In this document: positions 25,281-33,229 of the stretch, in pieces
How positions within the stretch are numbered: position 1 is the stretch's first letter
How the letters are laid out: each line of letters starts with the position of its first letter
Assembly (NCBI RefSeq): GCF_003002065.1
Contig: NZ_PVZG01000017.1
Location: 80,285 to 144,284 of the forward strand
Reading direction: 5' to 3'
Length of the DNA stretch: 64,000 nucleotides
Source of the DNA: Pseudosporangium ferrugineum
Lineage (GTDB): Bacteria; Actinomycetota; Actinomycetes; Mycobacteriales; Micromonosporaceae
Notes under the pieces: model-generated
The model's input: only the letters and a program-made list of their open reading frames with translations
Told to the model about the DNA's origin: nothing
Databases searched by the model: none
Translations under genes and position numbers: made by a program

Positions 25281-26141
25281 ATGATCGATTTCCGTACGCC
25301 CTCGGCCGGTCTGTCCGGAGATGATCAGCGCCGCCTGTGGCTCGCCGCGCCGATAGCGGTGCTCCTGCTGCTGGCCGGCGGCATGTTCCTGCCCACGGTG
25401 TGGTCGTCGGCACGGGCCTTCCCGGCCCCCTCGTCCTCGCCGTCCGGTCCGGTCCCGCCGTCCGTCTCCGCCGGATCCGCGGCGGAGGGGCCCGTCGCGC
25501 CGCCGTCCGCGCCCGTCCCGGTCGTCCGGGACCGGTTGTCGCTGCCGGGCAGGGTGCCGTCCCGGGGCTCGGGCCGTTTCGACTATGCGCCCGGGCGGAG
25601 CAAAATCCTGGGTACGGCCGGAGCCGTCCGCCGCTTCCGGGTGGCCGTCGAGCGCGGGAGCGGCGAATCCCCGGCCGCCTTCGCCGCCGACGTGGAGGCC
25701 GTCCTCGGCGACCGGCGCGGCTGGATCGGCAGCGGGCGGCTGCGGCTCCAGCGCGTCGCCGGGCCCGAGGCCGCCGCCTTCACCGTGTATCTGGCCACCC
25801 GGGACACCGCCGGGCGGATGTGCGCGGACGGGGGCGTCGCCATCGCCGTGGGCGGGCGGCCGTACACGTCCTGCCGCACCGCCGGGCGGGCTGTCATCAA
25901 CCTGGACCGCTGGCGGTTGTCGGCCCGGCCGTACGTCGCGGCGAGGGTGCCCCTCACCGTCTACCGCCAGTACGTGGTGAACCACGAGGTGGGCCACGAG
26001 CTGGGCCGCCACCACGAGGGCTGCCCCCGGCGCGGCGGTCCGGCGCCGGTCATGGTCCAGCAGACGCTGACGCTGCGCGGATGCGTGCCGTACGCGTGGC
26101 CGTACCGCGGCGGGCGGCTGTGGCAGGGTCCCCCGGTCTGA
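25281..26141 (+). CDS. DUF3152 family membrane-anchored metallopeptidase-like protein (copy 1)
   Basis: A 286-residue protein: one N-terminal membrane segment (APIAVLLLLAGGMFLP), a Pro/Ser-rich linker, then the DUF3152 domain. That domain contains NHEVGHELGRHHEGC, an HExxH-like pattern (H-E-V-G-H) with a third His, as in zinc peptidases, and ends CVPYAWPYRGGRLW. Whether it cuts anything is not known. The mycobacterial relative (Rv3207c) sits beside moeZ, as this pair does. Its near-copy follows 62 bases later. Confidence 0.85.
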   Translation: MIDFRTPSAGLSGDDQRRLWLAAPIAVLLLLAGGMFLPTVWSSARAFPAPSSSPSGPVPPSVSAGSAAEGPVAPPSAPVPVVRDRLSLPGRVPSRGSGRFDYAPGRSKILGTAGAVRRFRVAVERGSGESPAAFAADVEAVLGDRRGWIGSGRLRLQRVAGPEAAAFTVYLATRDTAGRMCADGGVAIAVGGRPYTSCRTAGRAVINLDRWRLSARPYVAARVPLTVYRQYVVNHEVGHELGRHHEGCPRRGGPAPVMVQQTLTLRGCVPYAWPYRGGRLWQGPPV

Positions 26142-26203
26142 CCTCCGCCGCCTCCGGGAAACGCCTGTGACCTGCGGCTACCTCTGGCACGCTGGCTGGT
26201 GTC

Positions 26204-27001
26204 ATGAAGGCCGCGAAGACCCCGCTCGTCGTCGAGGGACAGGTCACCGCCGTGGCGACCCTGCCCCGGGCGGGCCGGCGGTTGTCCCGGCGGCGCCGCG
26301 CCAGCGTTCTTCTCGCCCTGCTGCTGACCCTTCTCGCCATCGTGGCCGGCCAGCTCATCCGCAGGTCCGGTGCGGTCGCGCCGGAGACCGCCGGGCCGGC
26401 TGTCCGCGCTGCTCAGCCCGTACCCGGGAAGTCGGTGGTTTCTGCCCCCCGCCGCGGGTTCGCGTTCGCCGCCGGCCGCGGGCCGGTGCTCGGCAGCGCC
26501 GGCACGGTACGGCGGTTCGAGGTGGCCGTGCAGCGGGGGAGTGGCGACAGCGCGGCCTTCGCCGCCGAGGTCGACCGGATCCTGGGCGACCCGAGGAGCT
26601 GGATCGCCGGCCGCACGTTCCGGTTGCAGCGCGTGCCGCGCGCCGAGAAGGCCGAGTTCACCGTCTATCTGGCGGCGGCCGCGACCTCCGCGACGATGTG
26701 CGCGGACGGCGGGCTGGACACCGAGGGGTTCAGCTCGTGCCGGCTGCCCGGCAAGGTGATCATCAACGCGGACCGGTGGGACGCCGCCGTGCCGGGCTAC
26801 GACGCGCCGCTGCCGGCCTATCGGGCGTACGTGATCAACCACGAGGTGGGCCACCAGCTCGGGCACCGGCACGAGACCTGTCCCGGTAAGGGGCGCCGGG
26901 CACCCGTCATGATGCAGCAGACCTTCGGCCTCGACGGCTGCGTCGCGAACGCGTGGCCCTACGTCCGGGGCCGGCGCTACGCGGGCAACCCCGCGGCCTG
27001 A
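26204..27001 (+). CDS. DUF3152 family protein (copy 2)
   Basis: A 265-residue paralogue of the gene just upstream: membrane segment ASVLLALLLTLLAIVAGQLI, short linker, and DUF3152 domain with NHEVGHQLGHRHETC and CVANAWPYVRGRRY. The two share motifs and order but differ across the linker, so the duplication looks old. The His-Glu-x-x-His core is kept in both, which suggests both remain functional. It lies 112 bases before moeZ. Confidence 0.85.
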   Translation: MKAAKTPLVVEGQVTAVATLPRAGRRLSRRRRASVLLALLLTLLAIVAGQLIRRSGAVAPETAGPAVRAAQPVPGKSVVSAPRRGFAFAAGRGPVLGSAGTVRRFEVAVQRGSGDSAAFAAEVDRILGDPRSWIAGRTFRLQRVPRAEKAEFTVYLAAAATSATMCADGGLDTEGFSSCRLPGKVIINADRWDAAVPGYDAPLPAYRAYVINHEVGHQLGHRHETCPGKGRRAPVMMQQTFGLDGCVANAWPYVRGRRYAGNPAA

Positions 27002-27113
27002 CGAGGAATTCCCGCGTCCCGCATGCCGGGCCGGTGTCCCACGTCATGCCCATTCCGGCAATCCACGAGCAACAATGGTGGGCGCACCTTACCGTCAACC
27101 CGGGGAGTTCACC

Positions 27114-28295
27114 GTGTCACTGCCCCCGCTCGTCGAACCGGCCGCGGAGCTGTCCGTCGATGAGATCCGCCGCTACTCGCGTCACCTGATCATCCCCGAC
27201 GTGGGGATGGACGGGCAGAAGCGGCTCAAGAACAGCAAGGTGCTCGTCGTCGGCGCGGGCGGCCTCGGCTCGCCGGCGCTGCTCTACCTGGCCGCGGCGG
27301 GCGTCGGCACCCTCGGGATCGTGGACTTCGACACCGTCGACGAGTCGAACCTGCAACGCCAGGTCATCCACGGGGTCTCCGACGTGGGCCGCCCGAAGGC
27401 CGAGTCGGCCGCGGCGAGCATCCGCGAGATCAACCCGCTGGTGAACTTGGTCATCCACAACACCGCGCTCGACCGCGACAACGTCAAGGAGATCTTCGCC
27501 CAGTACGACCTGATCGTCGACGGCACCGACAACTTCGCGACCCGCTACATGGTCAACGACGCCGCGGTGCTGCTCGGCAAGCCGTACGTGTGGGGCTCGA
27601 TCTACCGCTTCGACGGCCAGGCCTCGGTCTTCTGGGAGGAGCACGGTCCCTGCTACCGCTGCCTCTACCCGGAGCCCCCGCCGCCCGGCATGGTCCCGTC
27701 CTGCGCCGAGGGCGGCGTCCTCGGCGTGCTCTGCGCGTCGATCGGTTCCATCCAGGTCAACGAGGCGATCAAGCTGCTCACCGGCATCGGCGAGCCGCTG
27801 GTCGGCAAGCTGATGGTCTACGACGCCCTGGAGATGGAATACCGCAAGATCAAGGTCCGCAAGGACCCGCAGTGCGCGCTCTGCGGCGAGAACCCGACGG
27901 TCACCGACCTGCTCGAGGACTACGAGGACTTCTGCGGCGCCGTCTCCACCGAGGCGCAGGAGGCCACGCTCAACGCGACGATCACCGCCCGCGAGCTCAA
28001 GGACTGGCAGGATTCCGGCAAGGACGTGTTCCTGGTCGACGTCCGCGAGCCGGCGGAGTACGAGATCGTCTCGATCCCGGGCGCGACGCTGATCCCCAAG
28101 GGCGAGATCCTCTCCGGCGAGGCGCTGTCCCGCTTCCCGCAGGACCGGCAGATCGTCCTGCACTGCAAGTCCGGGGTGCGCTCGGCGGAGGCGCTCGCCG
28201 CGCTGAAGGCCGCCGGCTTCAAGGACGCGGTGCACGTCCAGGGCGGCATCGTGTCCTGGGTCAACACGGTCGACCCGTCCCTGCCTTCGTACTGA
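27114..28295 (+). CDS. moeZ: Adenylyltransferase/sulfurtransferase MoeZ (ThiF/MoeB domain plus rhodanese)
   Basis: A 393-residue protein from the GTG at 27114 (an upstream ATG adds an unlike tail). The ThiF/E1-like domain has GAGGLGSPALLYLAAAGVG, VDFDTVDESNLQRQ and two zinc pairs (CYRC, CALC). The last 110 residues are a rhodanese domain with active Cys in VLHCKSGVRS. It adenylates and then sulfurates the C-termini of small carrier proteins for molybdopterin, thiamine, cysteine (CysO) and related pathways. Expressed alone; a near-palindrome overlaps its stop codon. Confidence 0.93.
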   Translation: MSLPPLVEPAAELSVDEIRRYSRHLIIPDVGMDGQKRLKNSKVLVVGAGGLGSPALLYLAAAGVGTLGIVDFDTVDESNLQRQVIHGVSDVGRPKAESAAASIREINPLVNLVIHNTALDRDNVKEIFAQYDLIVDGTDNFATRYMVNDAAVLLGKPYVWGSIYRFDGQASVFWEEHGPCYRCLYPEPPPPGMVPSCAEGGVLGVLCASIGSIQVNEAIKLLTGIGEPLVGKLMVYDALEMEYRKIKVRKDPQCALCGENPTVTDLLEDYEDFCGAVSTEAQEATLNATITARELKDWQDSGKDVFLVDVREPAEYEIVSIPGATLIPKGEILSGEALSRFPQDRQIVLHCKSGVRSAEALAALKAAGFKDAVHVQGGIVSWVNTVDPSLPSY

Positions 28296-28384
28296 ACTTT
28301 TTTCCACGTGGCGGGGCCGGCAGCGCCCGCCGCTGGTCGACGGCCCGGCGCCGTCGGGCTCGATGCCAGGTGGAAAAAGGTTCA
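28293..28384. repeat. 20-bp terminal inverted repeats around a 52-base GC-rich core
   Basis: TGAACTTTTTTCCACGTGGC (28293-28312) and GCCAGGTGGAAAAAGGTTCA (28365-28384) pair over 18 of 20 bases. The core itself folds into CGACGGC/GCCGTCG. The left arm includes the moeZ stop. It looks either like a large hairpin at the message end or like a MITE-sized element; the direct repeat ACTGA occurs at both ends. Confidence 0.75.
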
Positions 28385-28436
28385 CTGAGTTCGTCTTGCG
28401 CGGCCGCTCGCCCGATGGAGGGGTGAGCGGCCGGGC

Positions 28437-28442
28437 GATACT
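28437..28442 (+). promoter_or_regulatory. Probable -10 element for a leaderless transcript
   Basis: GATACT lies six bases before the ATG at 28449, with no ribosome-binding site between. Confidence 0.4.
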
Positions 28443-28448
28443 GAGCGG

Positions 28449-28919
28449 ATGTCGCGTTACACCGCCCTGCTGCGCCGCCTCGGCTCCCAGCGCTGGTTTG
28501 CCGCCCTGGGCCGCCACCTCGCCGGCGTGGACCGCCGCCTGTACCGGCTCACCGACGGCCGCTGGTCGGTGATCGGCCGGCACCAGCTGCCCACGCTGCT
28601 GATCACCACGACCGGCCGCCGGTCGGGCCTGCCGCGCACCCAGCCGCTGCTCTACGCCGTCGACGGCGACGGCTACGTGGTCGTCGGCTCCAACTGGGGC
28701 CAGGCGCACCACCCGGCCTGGTCGGCGAACCTGCTGGCGCGCCCGGCCGCCCGGATCACCCTGGGCGGCCGGGAGCTCGACGTCCACGCCGCCCTGGCGG
28801 AGGGCGACGAACGGGACCGGCTGTGGGGCATGGTGCAGCGGATCTGGCCCGGCTACGCCTCGTACGCGAAACGAGCCGGGACCCGCGAGATCCGCATCTT
28901 CCGCCTGACCCCGGTGTAG
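28449..28919 (+). CDS. Nitroreductase/deazaflavin (F420)-dependent oxidoreductase family protein
   Basis: A 156-residue split-barrel protein of the Ddn type. Typical signs are LITTTGRRSGLPRTQPLLY, VVVGSNWGQAHHPAWSANL and the short C-terminal strand. In actinobacteria this family uses reduced coenzyme F420 to reduce quinones, nitro-imidazoles or unsaturated lactones. Here no other F420 gene is nearby. It ends convergent to proA. Confidence 0.9.
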   Translation: MSRYTALLRRLGSQRWFAALGRHLAGVDRRLYRLTDGRWSVIGRHQLPTLLITTTGRRSGLPRTQPLLYAVDGDGYVVVGSNWGQAHHPAWSANLLARPAARITLGGRELDVHAALAEGDERDRLWGMVQRIWPGYASYAKRAGTREIRIFRLTPV

Positions 28920-28959
28920 GCCCTTTCGCAGCCGGTGGCCCGGGCGGCGCCCGCTCGCC

Positions 28960-30198
28960 TCAGCGGGTGTGGCCGTTGCCCGTGACGATGTACTTGGTCG
29001 AGGTCAGCTCGGGCAGGCCCATCGGGCCGCGGGCGTGCAGCTTCTGGGTGCTGATGCCGATCTCCGCGCCGAAGCCGAACTCGCCGCCGTCGGTGAAGCG
29101 GGTCGAAGCGTTGATCATGACGGCGGCCGCGTCGACGCGGGCGGCGAAGCGGCGGACCGCCGTCGTGCTCTCGCTGACGATGGCCTCGGTGTGGCCGGTG
29201 CCGAAGCGGCGGATGTGGTCGAGGGCGTCGTCGAGGGAGTCCACCACCGCGAGCGAGATGTCCGCCGACAGGTACTCCTTGCCCCAGTCCTCGGCCGTGG
29301 CCGGGACCACACCGTCGAAGGCCGCCGCCCGCGGGTCGCCGTGGATCGTCACGCCGGCGTTGATCAGCTCCTCGATGACCAGCGGCAGGAACGACTCGGA
29401 GAGGGCCGAGTGGACCAGCAGCGACTCGGCCGTGTTGCAGGTCGACAGGCGCTGGGTCTTGGAGTTGAGCACCACGCCGAGGGCCTTCTCCAGGTCGGCC
29501 GCCTCGTCCACGTACACGTGGCAGTTGCCCACCCCGGTCTCGATCACCGGGACCGTGGACTCCTCGACCACCGTCTTGATCAGCGACGCGCCGCCCCGCG
29601 GGATCAGCACGTCGACCAGGCCGCGGGCGCGCATCAGCTCCTTCACGGAGTCGCGGGTCGACGCGTCGAGCAGCTGCACCGCGTTGGCCGGCAGGCCGGA
29701 ATCCGCGATCGCTTTGCGCAGCACCGAGACGATGGCCGCGTTCGAGCTCATCGCCGAGCCGGAGCCGCGCAGCAGGGCGGCGTTGCCGGACTTCAGGCAG
29801 ATGCCGGCCGCGTCCGCGGTCACGTTGGGGCGGCCCTCGTAGACGATGCCGACCACGCCGAACGGCACCCGGACCTGGCGCAGCTCGAGGCCGTTGGCCA
29901 GGGTGGAGCCGCGGACGACGTCGCCGACCGGGTCGGGCAGGGCGGCCAGTTGGCGCAGCCCGTCGGCCATCGCCGCGACCCGCTCCGGGGTGAGGGTGAG
30001 CCGGTCGATCATCGACTCCGGCTGCCCGCCGTCGCGCGCGTTGCCGGTGTCGACGGCGTTCGCGGCGACGATGTCGTCGGTCCGCTCGACCAGCCGCTCG
30101 GCCATGAGCAGCAGCGCGGCGTCCTTCTCCGCCCTGGTGGCGGCGGCGAGCTCGATGGCGGCGACCCGGGCCTCGGCGGCCTGCTGATGCACGGTCAT
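28960..30198 (-). CDS. proA: Gamma-glutamyl phosphate reductase
   Basis: A 412-residue aldehyde-dehydrogenase-fold enzyme, normal length for the family. The catalytic Cys is in TQRLSTCNTAESLLVH, and the substrate and NADPH loops (PFGVVGIVYEGRPNVT, RGGASLI) are intact. It reduces glutamyl-5-phosphate to glutamate-5-semialdehyde, the second step of proline synthesis. Its ATG overlaps the proB stop by four bases, so both are translated from one message. Confidence 0.96.
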   Translation of the reverse strand: MTVHQQAAEARVAAIELAAATRAEKDAALLLMAERLVERTDDIVAANAVDTGNARDGGQPESMIDRLTLTPERVAAMADGLRQLAALPDPVGDVVRGSTLANGLELRQVRVPFGVVGIVYEGRPNVTADAAGICLKSGNAALLRGSGSAMSSNAAIVSVLRKAIADSGLPANAVQLLDASTRDSVKELMRARGLVDVLIPRGGASLIKTVVEESTVPVIETGVGNCHVYVDEAADLEKALGVVLNSKTQRLSTCNTAESLLVHSALSESFLPLVIEELINAGVTIHGDPRAAAFDGVVPATAEDWGKEYLSADISLAVVDSLDDALDHIRRFGTGHTEAIVSESTTAVRRFAARVDAAAVMINASTRFTDGGEFGFGAEIGISTQKLHARGPMGLPELTSTKYIVTGNGHTR

Positions 30199-31337
30199 GT
30201 TGACTCCTGGGAGGTTCGGAGGAGGACCAGGTCGTCGCGGTGCACGACCTCTCGTTCATATCCTGGCCCGAGGGCCGCCGCCAGCTCCGGTGTGGACCGG
30301 CCGAGCAGGGCGGGAAGTTCGACGGCGTCGTAGTTCACCAGGCCGCGGGCGACCGGCGCGCCGGAGGTCGCGTCGACCAGGTCGACCGGATCGCCGGCCG
30401 CGAACGAGCCGTCCACGGCGGTGATGCCCGCGGGCAGCAGCGACTTGCGGCGCGCGACCACCGCGGCGACCGCGCCCGGGTCGAGGTGCAGCCGGCCGCG
30501 CGGCGAGGTGGCGTGCGCCAGCCAGAACAGCCGGGCGGTGGGCCTGCTCGCGGCCGCGTGGAACAGCGTGCCGGCCTCGTCGCCGGCCAGCGCCGCACCG
30601 GCCATCGGCGCCGCGGTCAGCACGACCGGGATGCCGAAGCCGGTGGCGATCCGGGCCGCCTCCACCTTGGTGACCATGCCGCCGGTGCCGACGCCGGCCC
30701 GGCCCGCGGCGCCGATCGTGAGGCCGGCCAGGTCGGCGTCGCCGCGTACGGTGGTGACTCGCCGGGAGGCCGGATCCGCCGGATCGCCCGTGTAGAGCGC
30801 GTCCACGTCCGAGAGCAGCACCAGCAGGTCCGCCTGGACGAGCGCGGCGACCAGGGCGGCGAGCCGGTCGTTGTCGCCGAAGCGGATCTCCTCGGTGGCG
30901 ACGGTGTCGTTCTCGTTGACGATCGGCAGCGCGCCGAGGTCGAGCAGCTTGCGCAGGGTCCGGTACGCGTTGCGGTAGTGCGCCCGCCGGGTCACGTCGT
31001 CGACGGTGAGCAGCACCTGTCCCACGGTCAGCCCGTGGCGTGCGAAGCCGGCCGCGTACCGGCCGATCAGCAGGCCCTGACCCACCGAGGCCGCGGCCTG
31101 CTGGGTGGCCAGGTCGCGCGGTCGCCGGCGCAGGTGCAGCGGGGCCAGGCCGGCAGCGATCGCGCCGCTGGAGACCAGGACGACCTCCCGGCCCCGGGCG
31201 GCCAGCCCGCCGAGCACGTCGACCAGGGCATCGACGCGCTGCTCGTCGATGCCGCCGACGGCCGTGGTCAGGGAGGACGAGCCCACCTTGACGACGACCC
31301 GGCGGGCACCGGTCACCTCTTCGCGCACCTGCACCAT
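30195..31337 (-). CDS. proB: Glutamate 5-kinase
   Basis: A 380-residue enzyme from the ATG at 31337. The kinase domain begins RRVVVKVGSSSLT and includes LSSGAIAAG-like VSSGAIAAGL, NENDTVATEEIRFGDND and LLSDVDALY. The last 90 residues are a PUA domain (PVARGLVNYDAVELPALLG), as in the two-domain proline-feedback enzymes. It makes glutamyl-5-phosphate for ProA. No obg gene is present upstream, unlike in many actinobacteria; instead an ATL gene is divergent, 52 bases away. Confidence 0.95.
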   Translation of the reverse strand: MVQVREEVTGARRVVVKVGSSSLTTAVGGIDEQRVDALVDVLGGLAARGREVVLVSSGAIAAGLAPLHLRRRPRDLATQQAAASVGQGLLIGRYAAGFARHGLTVGQVLLTVDDVTRRAHYRNAYRTLRKLLDLGALPIVNENDTVATEEIRFGDNDRLAALVAALVQADLLVLLSDVDALYTGDPADPASRRVTTVRGDADLAGLTIGAAGRAGVGTGGMVTKVEAARIATGFGIPVVLTAAPMAGAALAGDEAGTLFHAAASRPTARLFWLAHATSPRGRLHLDPGAVAAVVARRKSLLPAGITAVDGSFAAGDPVDLVDATSGAPVARGLVNYDAVELPALLGRSTPELAAALGPGYEREVVHRDDLVLLRTSQEST

Positions 31338-31389
31338 TCTGCTCGCCGGGGCCTGCCCGGCCGGGCGCGGATCCCATATCGTGGCGCCG

Positions 31390-31692
31390 GTGACACCACA
31401 GGAGTACGTGGAAGAGGTCCTGCGCCTCGTGGAGAGCATCCCGCAGGGCCGGGTCATGTCCTACGGCGCGGTGGCGGACGCCCTCGCCGACCGGTCCGGC
31501 CGCAACTCGCCGCGCCAGGTGGGCACGATCATGGCCCGGCACGGCGGCGGCGTCCCGTGGCACCGGGTGGTGAACAGCTCCGGGCGTACGCCGCCGGGGC
31601 ACGAGCAGGAGGCCCGGCAGCGCCTGCTGAGCGAGGGAGTGCCGCTCAAGGGCGATCGCGTGGACATGGCCCGCGCGGCCTGGATGCCGTGA
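31390..31692 (+). CDS. Alkyltransferase-like (ATL) DNA repair protein
   Basis: A 100-residue protein matching the DNA-binding half of O6-alkylguanine transferases: GRVMSYGAVADAL, RQVGTIMARHG and VPWHRVVNSSG. The active-site Cys of PCHRV is replaced by Trp (PWHRV), the mark of ATL proteins, which cannot transfer alkyl groups but bind O6-alkylguanine and pass it to nucleotide excision repair. GTG at 31390 is used; an earlier GTG at 31381 is possible. Its stop overlaps the next ATG. Confidence 0.9.
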   Translation: MTPQEYVEEVLRLVESIPQGRVMSYGAVADALADRSGRNSPRQVGTIMARHGGGVPWHRVVNSSGRTPPGHEQEARQRLLSEGVPLKGDRVDMARAAWMP

Positions 31693-32468
31693 TGAAGACG
31701 GGACGGCCGAGCCGCACGGCGTACAGCGCGGCGCGTTACCGAGCGGCGCATCAGGTGCTGGACGGCGGGGCGATCTTCGCGGATCCGCTGGCCGTACGGA
31801 TCGTGGGCGAGGAGCCGGAGACCGGGGAGGAGCCGGGCCGGCGGGGTCAGCGGCTGTTCATCGCCGCCCGGTCCCGCTTCGCCGAGGACGCGCTGGCCGC
31901 GGCGGTCGTCCGTGGCGCCCGCCGGGTGGTGATCCTCGGCGCCGGGCTGGACACGTTCGCGTACCGGAACCCGTACCCGGGGCTGGAGGTGGTCGAGGTG
32001 GACCACCCGGACACCCAGGCATGGAAGCGCCGGCGGCTGCGCGAGGCGGGGATCGAGGTGCCGCCGACGGTGACGTACGTGCCGGTCGACCTCGAGAAGG
32101 ACACCTTCGTGGCCGGCCCGGGGGCGTTCGTCATGTGGCTCGGCGTGGTGCCGTACCTGACCCGTGGGGCGTTCGAGGAGACGCTGGGCGGCGTCAGCGA
32201 GGTGGTGTTCGACTACGCGATGCCGACCGCGTCGATGTCCCGGGAACGGCGGACGGCCCTGGAGGCGAGGGCGGCCCGCGCGGCGCGGGTGGGTGAGCCG
32301 TGGCGGTCGTCGTTCCAGCCGGACGAGCTGGCGGCGCTGCTGCGGGAGCGCGGGTTCGGCGAGATCGAGGACCTCGGGCCGGCGGAGCTCGCCGAGCGGT
32401 ACTTCGGGCGGCCCGGCGTGCCGAAGGACACCCCCGGCGGGCACCTCCTGCACGCCCGCAAGGCCTAG
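31692..32468 (+). CDS. Class I SAM-dependent methyltransferase (leucine carboxyl methyltransferase-like)
   Basis: A 258-residue protein of the PPM1/TIGR00027 group common in actinobacteria. The SAM site shows ARRVVILGAGLDTFAYR and VEVDHPDTQAWKRRRL; later MWLGVVPYLTRGAFEETL is typical. Substrates of bacterial members are mostly unknown; some methylate carboxyl groups. It begins in the TGATG overlap with the ATL gene, so the two are co-transcribed. The end overlaps the TetR stop by four bases (convergent). Confidence 0.88.
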   Translation: MKTGRPSRTAYSAARYRAAHQVLDGGAIFADPLAVRIVGEEPETGEEPGRRGQRLFIAARSRFAEDALAAAVVRGARRVVILGAGLDTFAYRNPYPGLEVVEVDHPDTQAWKRRRLREAGIEVPPTVTYVPVDLEKDTFVAGPGAFVMWLGVVPYLTRGAFEETLGGVSEVVFDYAMPTASMSRERRTALEARAARAARVGEPWRSSFQPDELAALLRERGFGEIEDLGPAELAERYFGRPGVPKDTPGGHLLHARKA

Positions 32469-33139
32469 CGGAAGCCGATCCAGGAGAGCGCGCCGCGCAT
32501 CTGGAACTCGAAGAACTCGCGGCGTTCGCCGATCGTGTTGTCGAGCTGGCCGAAGAGCTCGGCGCTGACCGCGCCGTTGAGGTGGATCCAGCCCGCCATG
32601 CTGCGGGCCACCAGCTGCGGGGGAGCGCCGGGGGCGGCCCGTTCGGCGACCCCGGCCAGCTCCTCGCCGAGGCGGCCGGGAATGGGCTCGCCGACGTCGA
32701 CCCGGCCGGCGTCGGCGGCGTCCCGCACGATCCGGCCCAGCGCGAGGACGGCCCGGATCGCGGGGCCGACCGTGTCGCCCGGCGCGCGGTAGCCGGGGAC
32801 CGGACTGCCGTAGATCAGGGCCCATTCGTACGGGTTGGCGAGCGCCCAGTCGCGCACGGCGTGACACACGCCGAGCCACCGCTCCTCGTACGTCCCCTCG
32901 CCGGCGCCCGCCTCCGCGGCCGAACCCAGGGCGTCGTACGCGTCGATGATCAGCGCCGTGAGCAGCTCGTCCCGGCTCGCGAAGTACCGGTAGACGGCCG
33001 AGGAGGCCATGCCGAGATCGCGGGCGACCGCGCGCAGCGACAGGTTCGCGCCGTCCGTGGCCAGGTGCCGCCGAGCGGTCGCCTTGATCTCGTCGGTCAG
33101 CTCGGCGCGGAGCCGGGCGCGGAGCGAGGCGGCAGTCAT
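32465..33139 (-). CDS. TetR family regulator controlling the divergent epimerase gene
   Basis: A 224-residue protein. The helix-turn-helix is LSLRAVARDLGMASSAVYRYF, extended by ASRDELLTALI. The C-terminal part matches TetR_C domains with WALIYGSPVPGY and WIHLNGAVSAELF, seen in regulators of small-molecule redox enzymes. It faces an NAD-dependent epimerase 90 bases away, and two identical palindromes lie between, so it very likely represses both genes. Confidence 0.9.
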   Translation of the reverse strand: MTAASLRARLRAELTDEIKATARRHLATDGANLSLRAVARDLGMASSAVYRYFASRDELLTALIIDAYDALGSAAEAGAGEGTYEERWLGVCHAVRDWALANPYEWALIYGSPVPGYRAPGDTVGPAIRAVLALGRIVRDAADAGRVDVGEPIPGRLGEELAGVAERAAPGAPPQLVARSMAGWIHLNGAVSAELFGQLDNTIGERREFFEFQMRGALSWIGFR

Positions 33140-33158
33140 GCGACCAGTGTGCCATATC

Positions 33159-33171
33159 GAGAGCACTGCTC
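33159..33171. promoter_or_regulatory. TetR operator 1
   Basis: GAGAGCACTGCTC, part of the perfect 13-bp palindrome AGAGCACTGCTCT (33160-33172). It is followed at once by TTGACA (33172-33177), a consensus -35 for the rightward epimerase gene, and covers the leftward TetR promoter. Confidence 0.8.
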
Positions 33172-33201
33172 TTGACACTCGCGTGAGCGCCGGCGGAAGC
33201 T

Positions 33202-33214
33202 GAGAGCACTGCTC
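33202..33214. promoter_or_regulatory. TetR operator 2
   Basis: A second identical GAGAGCACTGCTC, 43 bases after operator 1, between the presumed -10 and the ribosome-binding site AAAGGAG of the epimerase gene. Confidence 0.8.
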
Positions 33215-33229
33215 ACAAAGGAGAACATC

